Source: Chelydra serpentina (lineage: Eukaryota; Chordata; Testudines; Chelydridae). Taken from it: a stretch of DNA of 64,000 bases. Positions 22,701-35,946 of this stretch are shown here, in pieces. The stretch spans positions 8,644,001 to 8,708,000 of the forward strand of contig JBAIAC010000059.1 in assembly GCA_037349315.1 (NCBI GenBank), read 5' to 3'. The notes under the pieces are model-generated. The model was not told the DNA's origin and searched no databases. It was given only the letters and a program-made list of their open reading frames with translations. Every line of letters begins with the position of its first letter. Position 1 is the stretch's first letter. The position numbers were made by a program, and so were the translations under genes.

Positions 22701-23398
22701 AACAATTTAAATGTCTGTCTGGTGATGTTCTCCTCCTAATATAGCATGGCAAGAAAATCCTCCAAATATTAACTGATTAACTTGTTGAATTGGAGATAGT
22801 TCACCTCCCAATGACTTCATAAATATCAGCTTCAATTACTTTTGGTTAATGAAATTACCAAACAATCATTCATTTTCTGATATAGCTGTAAAACTAATCT
22901 GAAAAGTTTTCAAAATAAATCACTTTAAAAATGTATAGTGAGTACCTTCTAAAAATGAAACCTACATCTATCTCTGAGTTGTGAAGAATATATATTAAGG
23001 TTATAACAAGAATACACTTTTATGTAGAAATCCATGCTTAAATCCAAGTTTTCCTGACTAATCTTCCAAATCCACCCTGGTTTGAAAACATTGCATTGTG
23101 GAGATTTTGAAACAGTACGTTCTGTATATAATGGGAATAATTTTTTTAAATTTATGAACAAAAGAATGCCTTTTCACAATTTGCTACTTAAAACTTAACA
23201 CTCCAAGAAGTGTTATTGCTTTGTTCCTTGGTTATGTGATGGATGTCTCTCTTATCCAAGGCCTGTCTTTAGTAATCAATGGGTGATTTTCCAAACTCCT
23301 TTGGGAGTAGATAGGTTGCTATGCTTAAAAGGAAAGAGAAAAGGAAGCAGAGACGCTTAAATTTATATTAATACAACTTTTTAAAATGTGTTTAGCAG

Positions 23399-23601
23399 AA
23401 GCTCCACAAATGACTGAAACCTCCTTTCTGCCTGGACATTGAGCTGAAGAATTTCATCATGGGTCAACAGATTTCAAACCAGACACAGAGTGCTATTAAC
23501 AAGTTGCCAGAAAAAGTAATAAAACATGCATCTTTGGTTCGAGAAAGTGGCTTTCTGACTTATGAAGAGTTTCTGGGGAGAGTAGCTGAACTTAATGATG
23601 T
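23399..23601 (+). CDS. RNF141: RNF141 exon with start codon
   Basis: The acceptor is TTTAGCAG near 23398 and the donor is GATGT|GTAAGT. The ATG at 23459 (CATCATGG, good context) opens residues 1-47 and a split valine codon. Bases before the ATG are 5'UTR. Confidence 0.9.
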
Positions 23602-26600
23602 GTAAGTGTTCTTTATTCCTTTCCTATTGTCGTGTTGTATAGAGACTATGTACAGAATAGTATCTTGATAGTAGATTATGAATACATTTATCCAATTTTT
23701 CAAATATATGTCCTTAAATTCTCAAAGTCCATGTTGAGATTGAAATTATTTTTATAGGATCAACCAAATCTATTAATATTTCACAAAACTATCAGTGTAT
23801 GTTTTTATTATAGCATGTTGGCCCTCATTTATCCTTTTTAAATTGTGTATGAGAAAAATATTTAGAATGTGAATATTAGGTCTGAAATTGAAGGGTTATC
23901 TATTGATGTTTCATTTATTTATATTTAAGAGTGTATATATAATACTTAACAATTACATAGCTCATTATGGTCCTGAGTCTGCAAATATGCACGTGAGTAA
24001 TTTTAGGCACATAAGCAGCCCTTTTGATTTCTGTGGCATTGATATAACTGCTGTTCAGGTTTAAAAGCGGATGAGTAAATGATACCAGTGTCCAAGTTTC
24101 TTTCAAAGGTGACTTCACCAAGTCTTTCCTGTCTAATATATAATGTCGGATTAATGCAACTGTGTTTCAGCACTGCAAAGTTGGCTTCTGGCCAGGACAA
24201 ACATCTTCTGTTTGAAGTGCAGCCAGGTTCTGATTCCTCTGCTCTTTGGAAGGTGGTGGTTCGGATAGTCTGTACTAAGGTAAGATTATCAGAACCTTTA
24301 ACTCAGGTGTTTAATCTGCAGATAACTGAGAACAACGGCTTTTCAGTGAAAATCAAATTGTTCAGTACAATATGTTTCAAAAATATTTGGAGGTATTCCT
24401 ATACTGTTAAGTACAGTTAGGCCTAAAATCTAGGTCTTCCTAAAAAGTCAATATCAACAGTAACATTTCCATGACTGCTTTAAAGGATCTGCAATCCAGT
24501 CATTGGACCATCTTTCTAATATATAAGAAACAGAAAGTGAAACAAATTGGAGACTAAATTAGTTTAGTTTTATAGTCCAAGCTTGACAGAGGTTGCATAT
24601 TAATAAAGGATATTCAAAATCAACTTCACTGGGAGATGAAATTCCTACACTCTTTAAAAACGAAGTGAATCTTTCTTTAATTTAAACCTTTGACCTTTAA
24701 TGGTATTCGTTTAGGCCTGATCCTGCAAGCTGAAGCATGTAGGTAAATCATTTTTTATTGGGGCTTCACATTAATGTAGCAGTTCAACCATCTTGCAGGG
24801 TCAAGACTTCACTGTGACACTTCAGTTAATTTTAGGAGCAAGATAGGTTTCTGTGACACTGTTAAAAGTATATAATTCATTAACGTGTAGCAATAAATGT
24901 GCATGACTTCAATTTAATGTGTGGTTTTTTGTTTTTTTACTGTAAAACTTCATGTTGGCTCTCTGCCCTACTGAAACTCATAATGAACACACTTTTTTCA
25001 AGGATGCTTCATCCTAAGAAAGCAAATATTGCTACTTTGGGATATTGAATTGTTAGTTTTGCAGTTGATATTAATCCCACAAAACCAGTTGACACTGAAA
25101 TTCAAAAGGTAACCGTATACAGAATCAATGTAGTAACTATTAAATGAATTAAAAACTGGCTAACTCTTCTCAGTGTTAATGAGGAATCACTGAATCAGGG
25201 TGATTTCTAGTGAGGTTCCTACAGAGATCTGTTCTTGGCCTAATGTTAAATGATGTAGCAGGAAAAATAAAATCATGACTCTTAAAGTTTGCATATGACA
25301 GAAAAATTGGTGGAATGGTAAATAAATGATGGGTCAGTTATTCAGAGTGATCTTTGATCCCTTGGTAAACTGGGCACAATCAAACATGCAGTTTTAATAT
25401 AGTCAAGTGCATGGTTGTACTTCTAGGAGCAAAAAATGTAGGTAACACTTACAGTCCCCTTTCCTTTATCCTGGATAGAGATGACTCAGAAAAAGATTAA
25501 AAGGTCATGGTGAATAATCAACTTGTTGGTGAGAGTCTAAAAGGGCTAATCTACTGCAGGGGAATATCAAGTAGGATTAGGGAGTGGTATTACCATTGTA
25601 TATGGCATTGGTGAGACTGCTAATGATATATTGTGTCCATTTCTGGTGTCGATGCTTCAAGGAGGATGTTGGAAAAAATTGATCAGGGTTTAGAAAAGAG
25701 CTACAAGAATAATTTTAGTTCTTAAAAATCTGCTTTACAGTGACACTTAAGGATCAAATCCATGTATCTCATCATAGAGACAGTTAAGAGGTGACTTTAT
25801 TATGGCTTGTAAGTACCTATTTGGGGAAGAGATTTCTGGTATTGGAAGGCTGTTTAATCTAGCAAACACAAGCATAACAAATTCAAATGACTAGAAATAG
25901 AAGCTAGACAAATTCAAGTAAGGCACATGGTTTTTAATTACATTCCATCACTCAAAGTGTTTGATGTCAAAATTGCATGTCTTTCTAAAAGAGATGCTCT
26001 AGTTCCATGATACTCAGAGCTAGTCTACACTTACCGGCTGGATCGGAGGCGTCGGATCGATCTTCTGGGTTCGATTTATCGCGTCTTGTCTAGACACGAT
26101 AAATCGAACCAGGAAGTGCTCCCCCCGTCGACGCTGGTAATCCAGCTCGCCGCGAGGAGTAAGCACTGTCGACGGGAGCCTGCGCGCCGCGTGTGGACCA
26201 CAGGTAACTTCGAACTAAGAGACTTCGACTTCAGCTACGTTATTAACGTAGCTGAAGTTGCATATCTTAGTTCGACAGGGGGGGTTAGTGTAGACCAGCC
26301 CTTAGACCTCAGGAGTTCAGGAGCCAAATTAGTGATTAGCATTACCCAAAAGAGCCACAGTAGTGTGAATTCATTGTTTCATTTACTATTCTCTCTATAT
26401 ATGTTTAAAAAATAAAATTCTCACAGCAAAACGACTGACCAAGTATTATTTTATCAACTACAATTGGTTAATAACATAGTAAAAGCATCTTGGTTGGTTA
26501 ATAACTTAGCTTAGTTAATATTTAAATCACACAGTGTTTTAATATCATGTGCTGCAAAGAGCTTCAGGAGACACATTAAAGAGCAACTTGTGGCTCCTGG

Positions 26601-29600
26601 GCCTCAGTCTGAATAACACTGCTGTAATTCATCCAGAAGCTGTTTGCCTTGAAATGGGAATTTTTGGTTGAAATTCTGTGGCTTGTGTAGTGCAGGAAGT
26701 CAGACTGGATGATTATGATCTCTTCTAGCCATAAAATCTATTACTTTAGTATCTTTAAAGACTGCAATCTACTGCATTTTTAAATAGATCACTTGATAGT
26801 GTTTTTCGTAATACTTTGTAATTCTTAGTTTTACTTAATTCTTTTATACTTTAGCTTGTCAAGCAAGTGACATCATCCAGAATCTTAATAAAGCTCTTGA
26901 ATTCCTTAATTTAGAGTTCAAATCCAGCATAGCTCAAGACTATTCTCTGCAGCTAACAATTTTTAATATAGCTTTGTTTTTACTTTTAACCTATATATAA
27001 AAAATTGGGGGAAGGTATTTTGTAGAACAAGATTTTCATGATGACTTTTATCAAGACAGCCATCATTATAATCATGATAGTTGGTACTGTATAATTTAGA
27101 TACTGGCTAGGCTAAATTAAGCCCTAAAAATGAAACAATTGATTTCTATCCAAGGTTTTCTTTATGCTTAAAGTTTCTAGACAAACCCTTCTACTTAATT
27201 ATAGCTTAATATAGTTGAATAGCATAAGTCTAGTGTGATGCAAATATCATACTTATGCTCATATTTTCCAATGCATTTGATCATATTTACCTACCTATGT
27301 TCAGAAATGATGGCAGATACATTTAATATTTGTTACATAATACAAATCTATTTATAAACTTTTGTATCTTTAGATAAACAAAACAAGTGGCATTGTGGAA
27401 GCTTCAAGAATTATGAACTTATATCAGTTTATTCAGCTTTATAAAGACATCACAAGTCAAGCAGCAGGAGTTCTTGCACAGAGCAGTGCCTCTGAAGGGA
27501 CTGCTGCAAGTCTGTCATCTGTGTCATCTTGCCAGGCCAGCTTATGGATGGGAAGGTAGTTCAATATATTACAGGTTGTGTATGTGTGTTTGTTTGTAAT
27601 AACTATACACCCTCCAAAATCATATTAAATCTGAACTGTTACCATCCAACACAATAAATGTGAGTAGAGCAGATTTTGTCTGACAAACAGTGAGCATGTT
27701 ACCAAAGAGGGTGTGGTGTAAGTACTTGTCGTCATGTAGTAGACTCTGAGTTACCATTGGTGCCTGTACACAATAGGTTTGGAATAGCCTTTTTAGTGAT
27801 TATAGTCTAATATAAACCTAGTATATGTTCTCTCTTCTGAGTGAGGAAACAGAAGGAAATGAAATCAGCTGTGGCTACAAAACTGTTTTCAGTGATGTTT
27901 GTTTACACAGACTTAATGTTATTGTTCCACTTAAACTTTCTTTTCCTCTTCTTCTATTTGGCATGTGGAAATTCCCATCTGTTGTCATTTGAAAGTCATC
28001 AATTCTACCCATAATTTAACCTGTAAGACTGGAAAAAATACATACTGGTTCATAGGTGTTGACATCCTGCTTTGTTAGCTAGGAGGAAAAGCAACAGACT
28101 GAGATCAGCAAATGCAGTACCTTTTAGTTTAAAATGTATAAAATGGTTAACGTATGTGAATGTAGTGGCAAGAATCTTTGCACCTTATCTCCATGTTGAA
28201 AAGTTGCTATTGATAACTGTTTAAATGTAAAGTTTGTATTGCCTTGAAAGTTAAATGTGAAAGTTGAAGTAAGGTAGGGAGATGTTTTAAACAATGATTA
28301 CTTAATGGAATCATTCACTGTAAAACAATACTATTTCTGAGTAATGGGCGAGGAAATAACTATAGCAAAGCTGGCAATCAGGAACTTTGCAAATCATAAG
28401 GAAGTTACTAACTATCTTTAAAGTATAAGCTCCAGTTGTTTGAGGGAGTGAGAGAAAGGGAGATTATTCAGAATAAAGATAGTACAGTGTTTTTAAATTG
28501 ACATACAAGAGTTCGTTTACCAACTTAGAAGACCTGTGCACAGAACTTGTTCTAACATGGAGAGAAAAAAAAACCTGTTGCACTTTCAAAACAAGTCATT
28601 GTTCTGGCTTTTTTAAGAAGGGAGAACACCTGTTACCTAGGAAAATTCCAGTGTCTCTGTTAACAGGAAAAATTCCCAAAGCAGACACTGGTGTAGATAC
28701 ACTGATGAAACTCCTAATGTAGATGGGGAAGCACCTCTATTTGTGTTAGTGAAGTTGAACCCGATTTCAGGAAGAATTAAGCTCCTATGGGGCAAATAGT
28801 GGCTTTGCTTTTTTACATTGCGGCTTTCACCAGTACAGCTATATCAATGCCTAGAAAACGCCACCTTATCCTCTTGTTGACTCCTTAGCAGGGGGATATT
28901 TTGGCCCTGTCTCTTGAGCTATTAGTATTACGTGGTTCCTTTAGTGTAGTTTGCATTCATTAAGAAAGAATGTACTAAATTTAAACATGTGGCTTTCTCT
29001 TTGGGATTCTGTGATAGTTGTTCTGGCTACCAGATATGAAGCTTCTGAAGTCTTATACTGTTGGTCTGCTGTTCACTTCAATGTCTTAAACAATTTGTTT
29101 TGTAGGGTGAAACTTCCAGTAGTTTTGGATGTGGCTGTACAAAGCACCAGTAGGCAAAATGACTTTTTTCAATTGATCTGTAATATAAAATCATGACTAT
29201 GAGGTTAATTATATATGATAGCATGTTTAAAAAAAAAAGAAGAAGAAGCAGTTAGCAACACCGAAGCTCAGATAAGTGTGCAGCATCCAAATGGGAATTG
29301 CATGGATATAACTGTGGGCAGTATCTGTTCTCTGTTTTAAGATGTCTGAAAATAAATTATTTGTCAGACTTAGACTTTAAGGTCAGATGGAACCATCATG
29401 ATCATCTAATCCAGTGGTCTCCAACCTTTGTACTCACAAGATCACTTTTTGAATTTAAGATCAACCCAGGATCTACCCTGAGTCCCCGCCCCGCTCATTC
29501 CATTCCCCCCCTCCCTCCGTTGCTCGCTGTCCCCCACCCTCGCTAACTTTCACCGGTTTGGGGTGTGGGAGGGGATGTAGGTTCTGGGCTGGGGGGTTCG

Positions 29601-32600
29601 GAGTGTGGAAGGGGGCTCGGGGCTGAGCCAGAGGCAGGAGGTTGGGGTGAGGGGTGCAAGCTCTGAGAGGGACTTTAGGTGCAGTGTGACCATATGACCC
29701 CTGCACCCAATCTCATAGAATCCACTGGACATTTCATAAGTTTTACTTTTTATTAGTGTCATTTGTGGTTTATAGACTGAAAATCCTTCAGGGATTGTCA
29801 CAAATCAGTGTAACATTCTCAGCTGTCAGGTGTGCATTGGCTGAGCCTGGGACAGGTGGTTGGGGTGCAGGAGTGAGAGGTGCAAGCTCTGAGAGGGAGT
29901 TTGGATGCAGGAGGGGACTCCAGGCTGGGGCAGAGTGTTAAGGTGTGGGATGGGGTGATGGGTGTGGGCTCTGGGAGGGAGTTTGGGTGCAGGAGGGGGC
30001 TCCGGGCTGAGGCAGGGTGTTGGGGGGTGGGAGGTGTAGGCTCCAGCTGGGAGGTGCTTACCACAGGTGGCTCCAGGTCAGTGGGGCTCAGGCAGGCTTC
30101 CTGCCTGCCGTGGCCCCATGCCGTTCCCAGAAGCCGCTGGCTGCTAGCACATCTCTGAGGCCCCGAGAGGGGGGTGGGCAGAGGGAGGGGAGAAGCAGAT
30201 CTCCATGCACTGTCTGTGCCCACAAGAGCTGCGGGGATGGTGCTGGGGGTGGCGGCAGCGCACGGAGCTGCCTCATCTTCCCTCCCCCCCCTTCCTCTCA
30301 GGGGCAGCAGAGCCAGCCGCTTTCAGGAGCGGTGTGGGGCTACAGCAGGCAGGCAGCCTGCCTGAGCCCCATTCGCTGCCGGACAGTTAGCTGCCTGGAG
30401 ATCGCGATCAACTGGCAGAGGCTCCAGGATCGACCAGTCGATTGCAATCGACCGGTTGGTGACCACTGTTCTAATCTGACTCGCTGCACATTGCAGGCCA
30501 CAGAACCTCACCCACCCAATCCTGTAATAGATCCCTAACCTCTGGCTGAGTTACTGAAGTCCTCAAATCATAATTGAAGACTTCAAGTTACAGACAATCC
30601 ACCATTACACTAGTTTATACCTGCAAGTGACCCGTGCCTCATACTGCAAAGGAAGATGAAACACACACCCCCTCCCCCCAGAGTCTTTGCCAGTCTGACC
30701 ATGGGGAAAATTCCTTCCTGACCCGAAATACGTCCCCTGTTTAAGTTATGTTTACAGCGGTCACTCTTTCTTCAGTTTTGAGGAATATTATCTAATCCGA
30801 CAGCATTTCCCATCTTAAATGTAAGGAATACTTTTGCAGTGGTAGAATCTTTCAAAGTGGAAAAATTCAAATATGACTCCTGTATAGCAAATCTTCGTCT
30901 TGCCAACTTTTTCCATTTCTGATGATAGCTTATCCCCAAAAGCTTTCGCTATCACTTTGATAGTCTTTATTGAGGTTTCTTAAATGCATTCCCACAGCAA
31001 TCCTGAAAAGAAATATTGAGCCAAAATTTCAAGAGCACCTAAGTACTTATCACAAATCCTATTAAAATTCAATGGGTTTTGTGCTCCCACCTCAGTCAGG
31101 AACTTGAGGAAATCTCACCAGTTATGTTGTTCTATAACAGTGGTTCTCAACCTGTGGCCCAATCAGCGCACAGCTGCAGCCCATGTGAAATCCTCAGTGC
31201 CATACAGGTAGTATTGGATGCGGCCCACAACACATTCTGGCCCACAATGGTAAATAGGTCGAGAACCCACTGTTCTATAAGCTGGAACACAAAAAGGATA
31301 AAAAATAGCGGGGGAGAGAACTGCATGTGAAATTCTTGCTAATACTACTTACCTAATGTGAGGAGAGACTCTGCAATCTCATTTTACAAAGAATGATAAA
31401 CTAAACTGGGATGGGACAGTTTTGCAAGCCACACTCTTCTTCTCTGATTTAATTTCCTGTTTGTCTTGCATAGGAACACTCGGTCTTACGTTTTTGGCTG
31501 TACTGATTTATTGACGCACTAACACTGTCTAACAAATATATTGTAGGCATATTTGGGAAAGAGGTATTTTCCTGCTTTTTAGTCACACTCTGACAGATGG
31601 ACACTGTGTTCCCATTTGCGTAATTGCTGTCAGAGGCTTTTTTTGGAAGCTTGATGCACTGTACTAGTCTTCAGTTATAAGGTGAGGTGATAAGGATGAG
31701 GTATATGGAGAATAAGAGAATCTATTTTTTTAAGTGTGGAGTTTTTTGGAAGGGAGAAGTCAAGAGTAACATCCTCTCCATTTAAATGAGCTGTTTGATG
31801 TAAATCAGATCACTTGTGGCAATATACCTGCCAAATGGAAGATTTTGAAATGCTGTTTGTAATGAACTTGAGTCAACTTAGCTAGCATCTTCTAATGTTT
31901 CATGTCTCTCTATATCTAAAGACACTGAAAAACAAACAGTGAAGCCCCTTCAAGTGTTGTTCTACCTAGTTAATCTGTGGTGGTTTTTGTGTGAAATACT
32001 CACTTGGCTACACTCTGCTTCCTTTCAGATTTTTGTTAGCTCTGCAAGAGCTAACGGTCACTGAGCAAAAATAGTGAATATTATCTACTTAATTTTTCCT
32101 TTCATCCTAACCCCTTCCAGTTAAACGGTGTCCCACTCTTGTGTTGCAGCTACTTTTCCATCCAGAGTATATTAAAGTATCTTTATTGCGTCTACAAACT
32201 TTATCTAATACTAGTGAAAAATAAGCAAATGCTTATGTCATCCTTAAAATTTGAGGCTTTCCATTTGTGGCCTATCCAAACTTGTAAACCTTCCAGAATG
32301 TCATCTGTATTCAATACTCTACTCTCTGGATCACTTATAAATTGGCTGCATGTATTTTCAAGGGCTTGGTCCTATGCCTCTAAATACAGCCCCCTTGAAA
32401 GTTGCTGAAAATGGTGCATCCAGCAGGTATATTAGTATGCATGTACCAGTAAATGTCTCATACATTGAAATAGGATCATAGAAAAGTACAGCTATTAACA
32501 GAGAATAGAGTCCCATAATTTATGTAGCAGTACATATGTTTTTCATTCTTTTTTGACCCATCTTGATGGGGATGGGGAAACTTTTCAGTGTTCCTTGAGT

Positions 32601-35600
32601 AGCAAACAAAAAAGGCAATCCTGGGCCCATCGCTGGTTTTTTGGATGGAGAGGAGGTTGTTTAGAAGATCTATCATCAGTAACCACCTCTGCTTTTTTTT
32701 TTTTAATTGTTTTTATTATTCCAAATGCTTTCTTTGGTTATCAATATAATTGGCAACAGGCCTTGCTATATCCTAACCGCTACCTATATTTGTCAAGAAT
32801 GTCTTCTCTATTGAAAACAGCCTGAAATAAATTACAAAAATAAGAGAATCAGTCATTTGGAAAGGAAATCCCAGGCATATGCTTGGCCCTGAAAGAAGTG
32901 CTGAGGACCAGAACAAAAACACTTGAACTGCTAGTCATTACATTAGCGGGCCTCCATTCTGTATTAGAATAGTTCACAAAACAAATAATCAAATGACCAT
33001 CCAAATTAGTCTCTCACCTTTGTTAAACAGTCACAAACCAGGGCAGTCGCTCTAGAAATATAATGCCACTAAATGAAACCCTCTCTGCAATGCTCCCGCC
33101 ACTGTTCAGCACTCCAGTGCAGTATTTTGAACAGAGACTTCAACCTGCCCCCTAGGAGATCTTTAAACAGCTGGTCTCTGACATCAGCATCAACTGCAAT
33201 ATTATGGAAAAGGCACTCTGTCAGTAATCCTAAAAAAAATCAGCTGTTGACTGTTCCAGCCAGTAAACAAAAATGGGGCCTAAAGTCAAAGTTTAATTTA
33301 TTAAAAGCTATAGCTGCTTTAGGGTGGCATTTTGGCCATTGAAGGCAGATTCGGTCCCTGCCCTTATTGTAAAATCAGTTGCTTGGTCAAAAGATGCAAT
33401 ATGTAATAGTTCAGAATCAGAACTTTGCAGACTTCATTTGTCAATATGGAAAGTGATGAGTATATAACCCTTTGTGAGACCAAAAGAGGAGAATCATGTG
33501 ATACAAAAATAGGTTGCGTAATCCTAGTGAAGCCCCAGTTCCCTTTGCAGTTTTTTGTTGATGACTTTGGGCCACAATTGTTGCCACAGACAGGTTGCAT
33601 AATGGATGTTATGTTTGTAAGCTCTCTCTTGCTTATTTATCACTAATCTGAACATTTATATCTACAAAAAATAACTAGTCTGCATGTGCACAGAAGGAAT
33701 ATTTTGAGATAGAAGAATAGTGTTGAATTTATGTTTTGACTGCATAATACTGTTTTGTCTACTGCAGGGTTAAACAGCTGACTGAGGAGGAGGAATGTTG
33801 CATCTGCATGGATGGACGTGCTGATTTGATCCTACCATGTGCTCACAGCTTTTGTCAGAAATGCATTGATAAATGGTAAAGTGCTTAACAAGGGAACTCA
33901 TTTGCAACATGATTGGTTTTGGTATGAAGGACTCCTCTGTACCAATATGTTCTATTGTTTAAAGATATCTTTTGAGTAATGTACATGTGATGGATAGGAA
34001 CCGTGAGCAAATACCAGGATTGCAGCAGAGCGATGAAGGGTCACTTCAGAATTTGCAAGCATTTGATTAACAATTTGGATCCAGAAAAAGCTCTAATGCT
34101 TAATAAATACTAGCAGAGAATTCACTTGTAGTAGTGAAAGTAGCTGATCAATGCATAAGTAGATGTAAATCAAGTTAATTAAAAATTACAGGGAAACTGA
34201 TTAAATTTGAATTGAAGAATTCATTAATTAATTGATTGAATTCAGAAGTATCTTAAACTTTTTTTTTCCGGTACTTTGCCACCCATATTATTCTTAATTC
34301 CCGTAAAACATTGTAGATATGCATGAAGTTTTCAAGAAGAGGAAAAGGGGAAACACATTGAATCTGGCCTCTTGATCTGTTCAGGTCAGAAGTTCCACAA
34401 CATTTTTCTCTTTTTAAAAATAAGTCTAGTCCTCTTTAAATGTTACAAGCATAAGGCAAAATGGAATATCCAATTATTATTTTTGTGAATAAACAATTGC
34501 AAAGGGAATACTTTTAGGCATTAAATTGAGAAGTCTTTTCACCAGTCAAATACTGTAAATTTTCCCTTAAATTTGATAAAACTCCAGTACAATAATTTTT
34601 GTGGGGAAAAGATTGTTTTTAATTAATACTAAATAGTATTTTGAAATGTATGCTTAACTTTTATTTTACAATATAGTATCAAGTTAGACACAATACCAGC
34701 AACAAATTGCCTTTTAGCCTCTCCCTTCGCTCTAAAGCAGCGGTTCCCAAACTTGGTTCACGGCTTGTTCAAGGTAAGCCCCTGGTGGGCTGCAAGACAC
34801 GTTGTTTACCTGAGCATCTGCTTGCAGCTTCCATTGGCCTGGAACAGCGAACTGCGGCCATTGGGAGTTGCAAGCGGCCGTACCTGCAGACGCACAGGTA
34901 GAAAAAAAAAGTGTCTCACGGCCCGCCAGTGGCTTACCCTGAACAAGCTGCGAACCAAGTTTGGGAACCCCTGCTCTAAAGTTAGAGCTGAGGTCATGCT
35001 GTTGATTAACATGCCAGTCTTTAGAATCATGGGGAAAAGTCAGAGAGCCAAATTCCGCTCTGGTTTACTTGGGCGGCAGGCCCAATCCATATTAATTTAA
35101 GCAAGTTGGCCATTTACCCATGGCTAAATTTGGTCCATTACATTTGATTCTCTGTGGTTATTTCAAACTCTTGATGAGGAGACAGTCTTTAACACAATAC
35201 TCACACAGCTTTAATCAAAGAAATTGGATCCCTGTGTATAATCAAACTTATCTACTTACCTTGGACAAGTAGGACTTTGAGTTCTGCAATGCTAACAGGC
35301 ACTCTCTCTACTGTGTGAATGAGTTAGTTTCATTATGGTGGTTGACTGACAGAATTGTTAACTGGGTTCCAGTTGCATAGTCTTTTTATTATTGTTTGAT
35401 GTATGAGTCAAAACAAAGTTTGACGTCTAGATCCCAAGTTAGGCTTATATGGTTAGAGCTGGAAAAAACTTTTTATTTAATCTGAGAAAATATGATTCTG
35501 AGCCACTAAGACAATCTTTATATCATTTTCATCACTCTTAAGAATATTGCTGCACTCAGAATTCTTGACAAATGTTGATTGCAAAGACAATACAAAGGCA

Positions 35601-35946
35601 CTATTCAAGTGATTGGGTTTTCAGTTATGCTTGCAGTCACCTAATCCAGTTATATTTTGCAGAGTCTCTTAGTATACAGAGTATGCAAAGGCTGACAGTG
35701 AAAGCCGATGCTGTGCAATACTTGCATCTCAGATAGAAGTGTGCATGGTTTTTGTTTTGTTTTTTAACCAACTATTTCTCTGGTTTCCTAAACAGGAGTG
35801 ATCGCCACAGGAACTGTCCTATCTGCCGTCTACAAGTGACTGGGGCAAATGATTCTTGGGTGGTGTCAGATGCACCTACAAAAGATGACATTGCTAGCTA
35901 TATACTCAACATGGTAGATGAGGCAGGCCAGCCTCACAGACCGTGA
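23459..35946 (+). CDS. RNF141: RNF141, complete coding region in five exons
   Basis: RNF141 (ZNF230) is a RING finger protein, presumed E3 ubiquitin ligase, noted for testis expression in mammals. The coding exons are 23459-23601, 24171-24279, 27374-27555, 33768-33875 and 35796-35946. All junctions are GT-AG and the phases join to a 230-residue protein, the usual family length. Residues 1-6 (MGQQIS) fit an N-myristoylation signal. Residues 30-130 form the conserved family-specific region. A C3HC4 RING lies at 155-191 (C155, C158, C169, H171, C174, C177, C188, C191). The C terminus reads AGQPHRP. The sequence agrees closely with the mammalian protein as I know it. No damage is seen, so the gene is probably functional. 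Confidence 0.96.
24171..24279 (+). CDS. RNF141: RNF141 coding exon 2
   Basis: Acceptor TGTTTCAG, donor ACTAAG|GTAAGA. Encodes residues 48-84 (TAKLASGQ onward to VCTK). Ends in phase 0. Confidence 0.93.
26005..26621. mobile_element. hAT-like element inside the CR1
   Basis: The left end CATGATACTCAGA, continued after the MITE by CCTCAGGAG and CAGGAGCCA, is the inverse of the right end (TGGCTCCTGGGCCTCAGTCT, then GAATAACACTG). Flanks TCTAGTTC and TGTAATTC match at 6 of 8, a decayed 8-bp duplication. No transposase frame. Confidence 0.55.
26017..26301. mobile_element. 285-bp multi-hairpin MITE, copy B
   Basis: Same length and order as 14609-14893, with a few percent differences by eye and the same internal hairpins (TTTATCGC with GCGATAAA lost one pair by G/A change). 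The left terminus is GAGCTAGTCTACAC, the right AGACCAGCCC. Flanks are TCA and TTA. Confidence 0.75.
27374..27555 (+). CDS. RNF141: RNF141 coding exon 3
   Basis: Acceptor ATCTTTAG, donor GGGAAG|GTAGTT. Encodes residues 85-144 and a split arginine, including the [11 protein letters not shown] stretch and a serine-rich linker before the RING. Confidence 0.93.
29361..30720 (-). mobile_element. CR1 LINE 3' end (minus strand), interrupted by hAT
   Basis: 29361-29411 reads TTTAAGGTCAGATGGAACCA then ATGATCATCTAATC, the complement of a CR1 3' end. The same element resumes at 30477 (CTGACTCGCTGCACATTGCA) and runs past GGAAAATTCCTTCCTGACCC near 30705. The intervening 1.06 kb is a hAT element. Confidence 0.65.
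29412..30468. mobile_element. hAT element, 1057 bp, in RNF141 intron 4
   Basis: The ends are CAGTGGTCTCCAACC and GGTTGGTGACCACTG. Flanks ATCTAATC (29404-29411) and TTCTAATC (30469-30476) match at 7 of 8. The interior has G-rich tandem units of the GGGGTGCAGGAGGG kind. About 130 bp of AT-rich sequence near 29690-29825 may be a further insert. Open frames here follow the GC bias and show no transposase motif. Confidence 0.7.
31138..31272. mobile_element. hAT MITE, 135 bp, perfect 8-bp TSD
   Basis: The ends are CAGTGGTTCTCAACC and GGTCGAGAACCCACTG. TTCTATAA lies on both sides (31130-31137 and 31273-31280). Confidence 0.8.
33768..33875 (+). CDS. RNF141: RNF141 coding exon 4 (RING, first six ligands)
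   Basis: Acceptor CTACTGCAG, donor AAATG|GTAAAG. Carries C155, C158, C169, H171, C174 and C177 of the RING and a split tryptophan codon. Confidence 0.94.
34738..34973. mobile_element. hAT MITE, 236 bp, perfect 8-bp TSD
   Basis: The ends CAGCGGTTCCCAAACTTGGT and ACCAAGTTTGGGAACCCCTG are inverted. CTCTAAAG lies on both sides (34730-34737 and 34974-34981). In RNF141 intron 5. Confidence 0.82.
35796..35946 (+). CDS. RNF141: RNF141 coding exon 5 (RING end and C terminus)
   Basis: Acceptor CTAAACAG. Supplies C188 and C191 (NCPICRLQ), the conserved acidic C-terminal tail and TGA at 35944-35946. Confidence 0.94.

Larger units (their letters stand above)
25180..26745 (+). mobile_element. Decayed CR1 LINE 3' region, interrupted
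   Basis: 25320-26004 follows the CR1 reverse transcriptase C-terminal region on the plus strand (landmarks TTGGTAAACTGGGCACAAT, TTGTGTCCATTTCTGG, GAAGCTAGACAAATTCAAG). The 3' UTR end resumes at about 26631-26745 (AGGAAGTCAGACTGGATGAT). The gap is filled by a hAT element carrying a MITE. Many stops; inactive. It lies in RNF141 intron 3. Confidence 0.75.
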
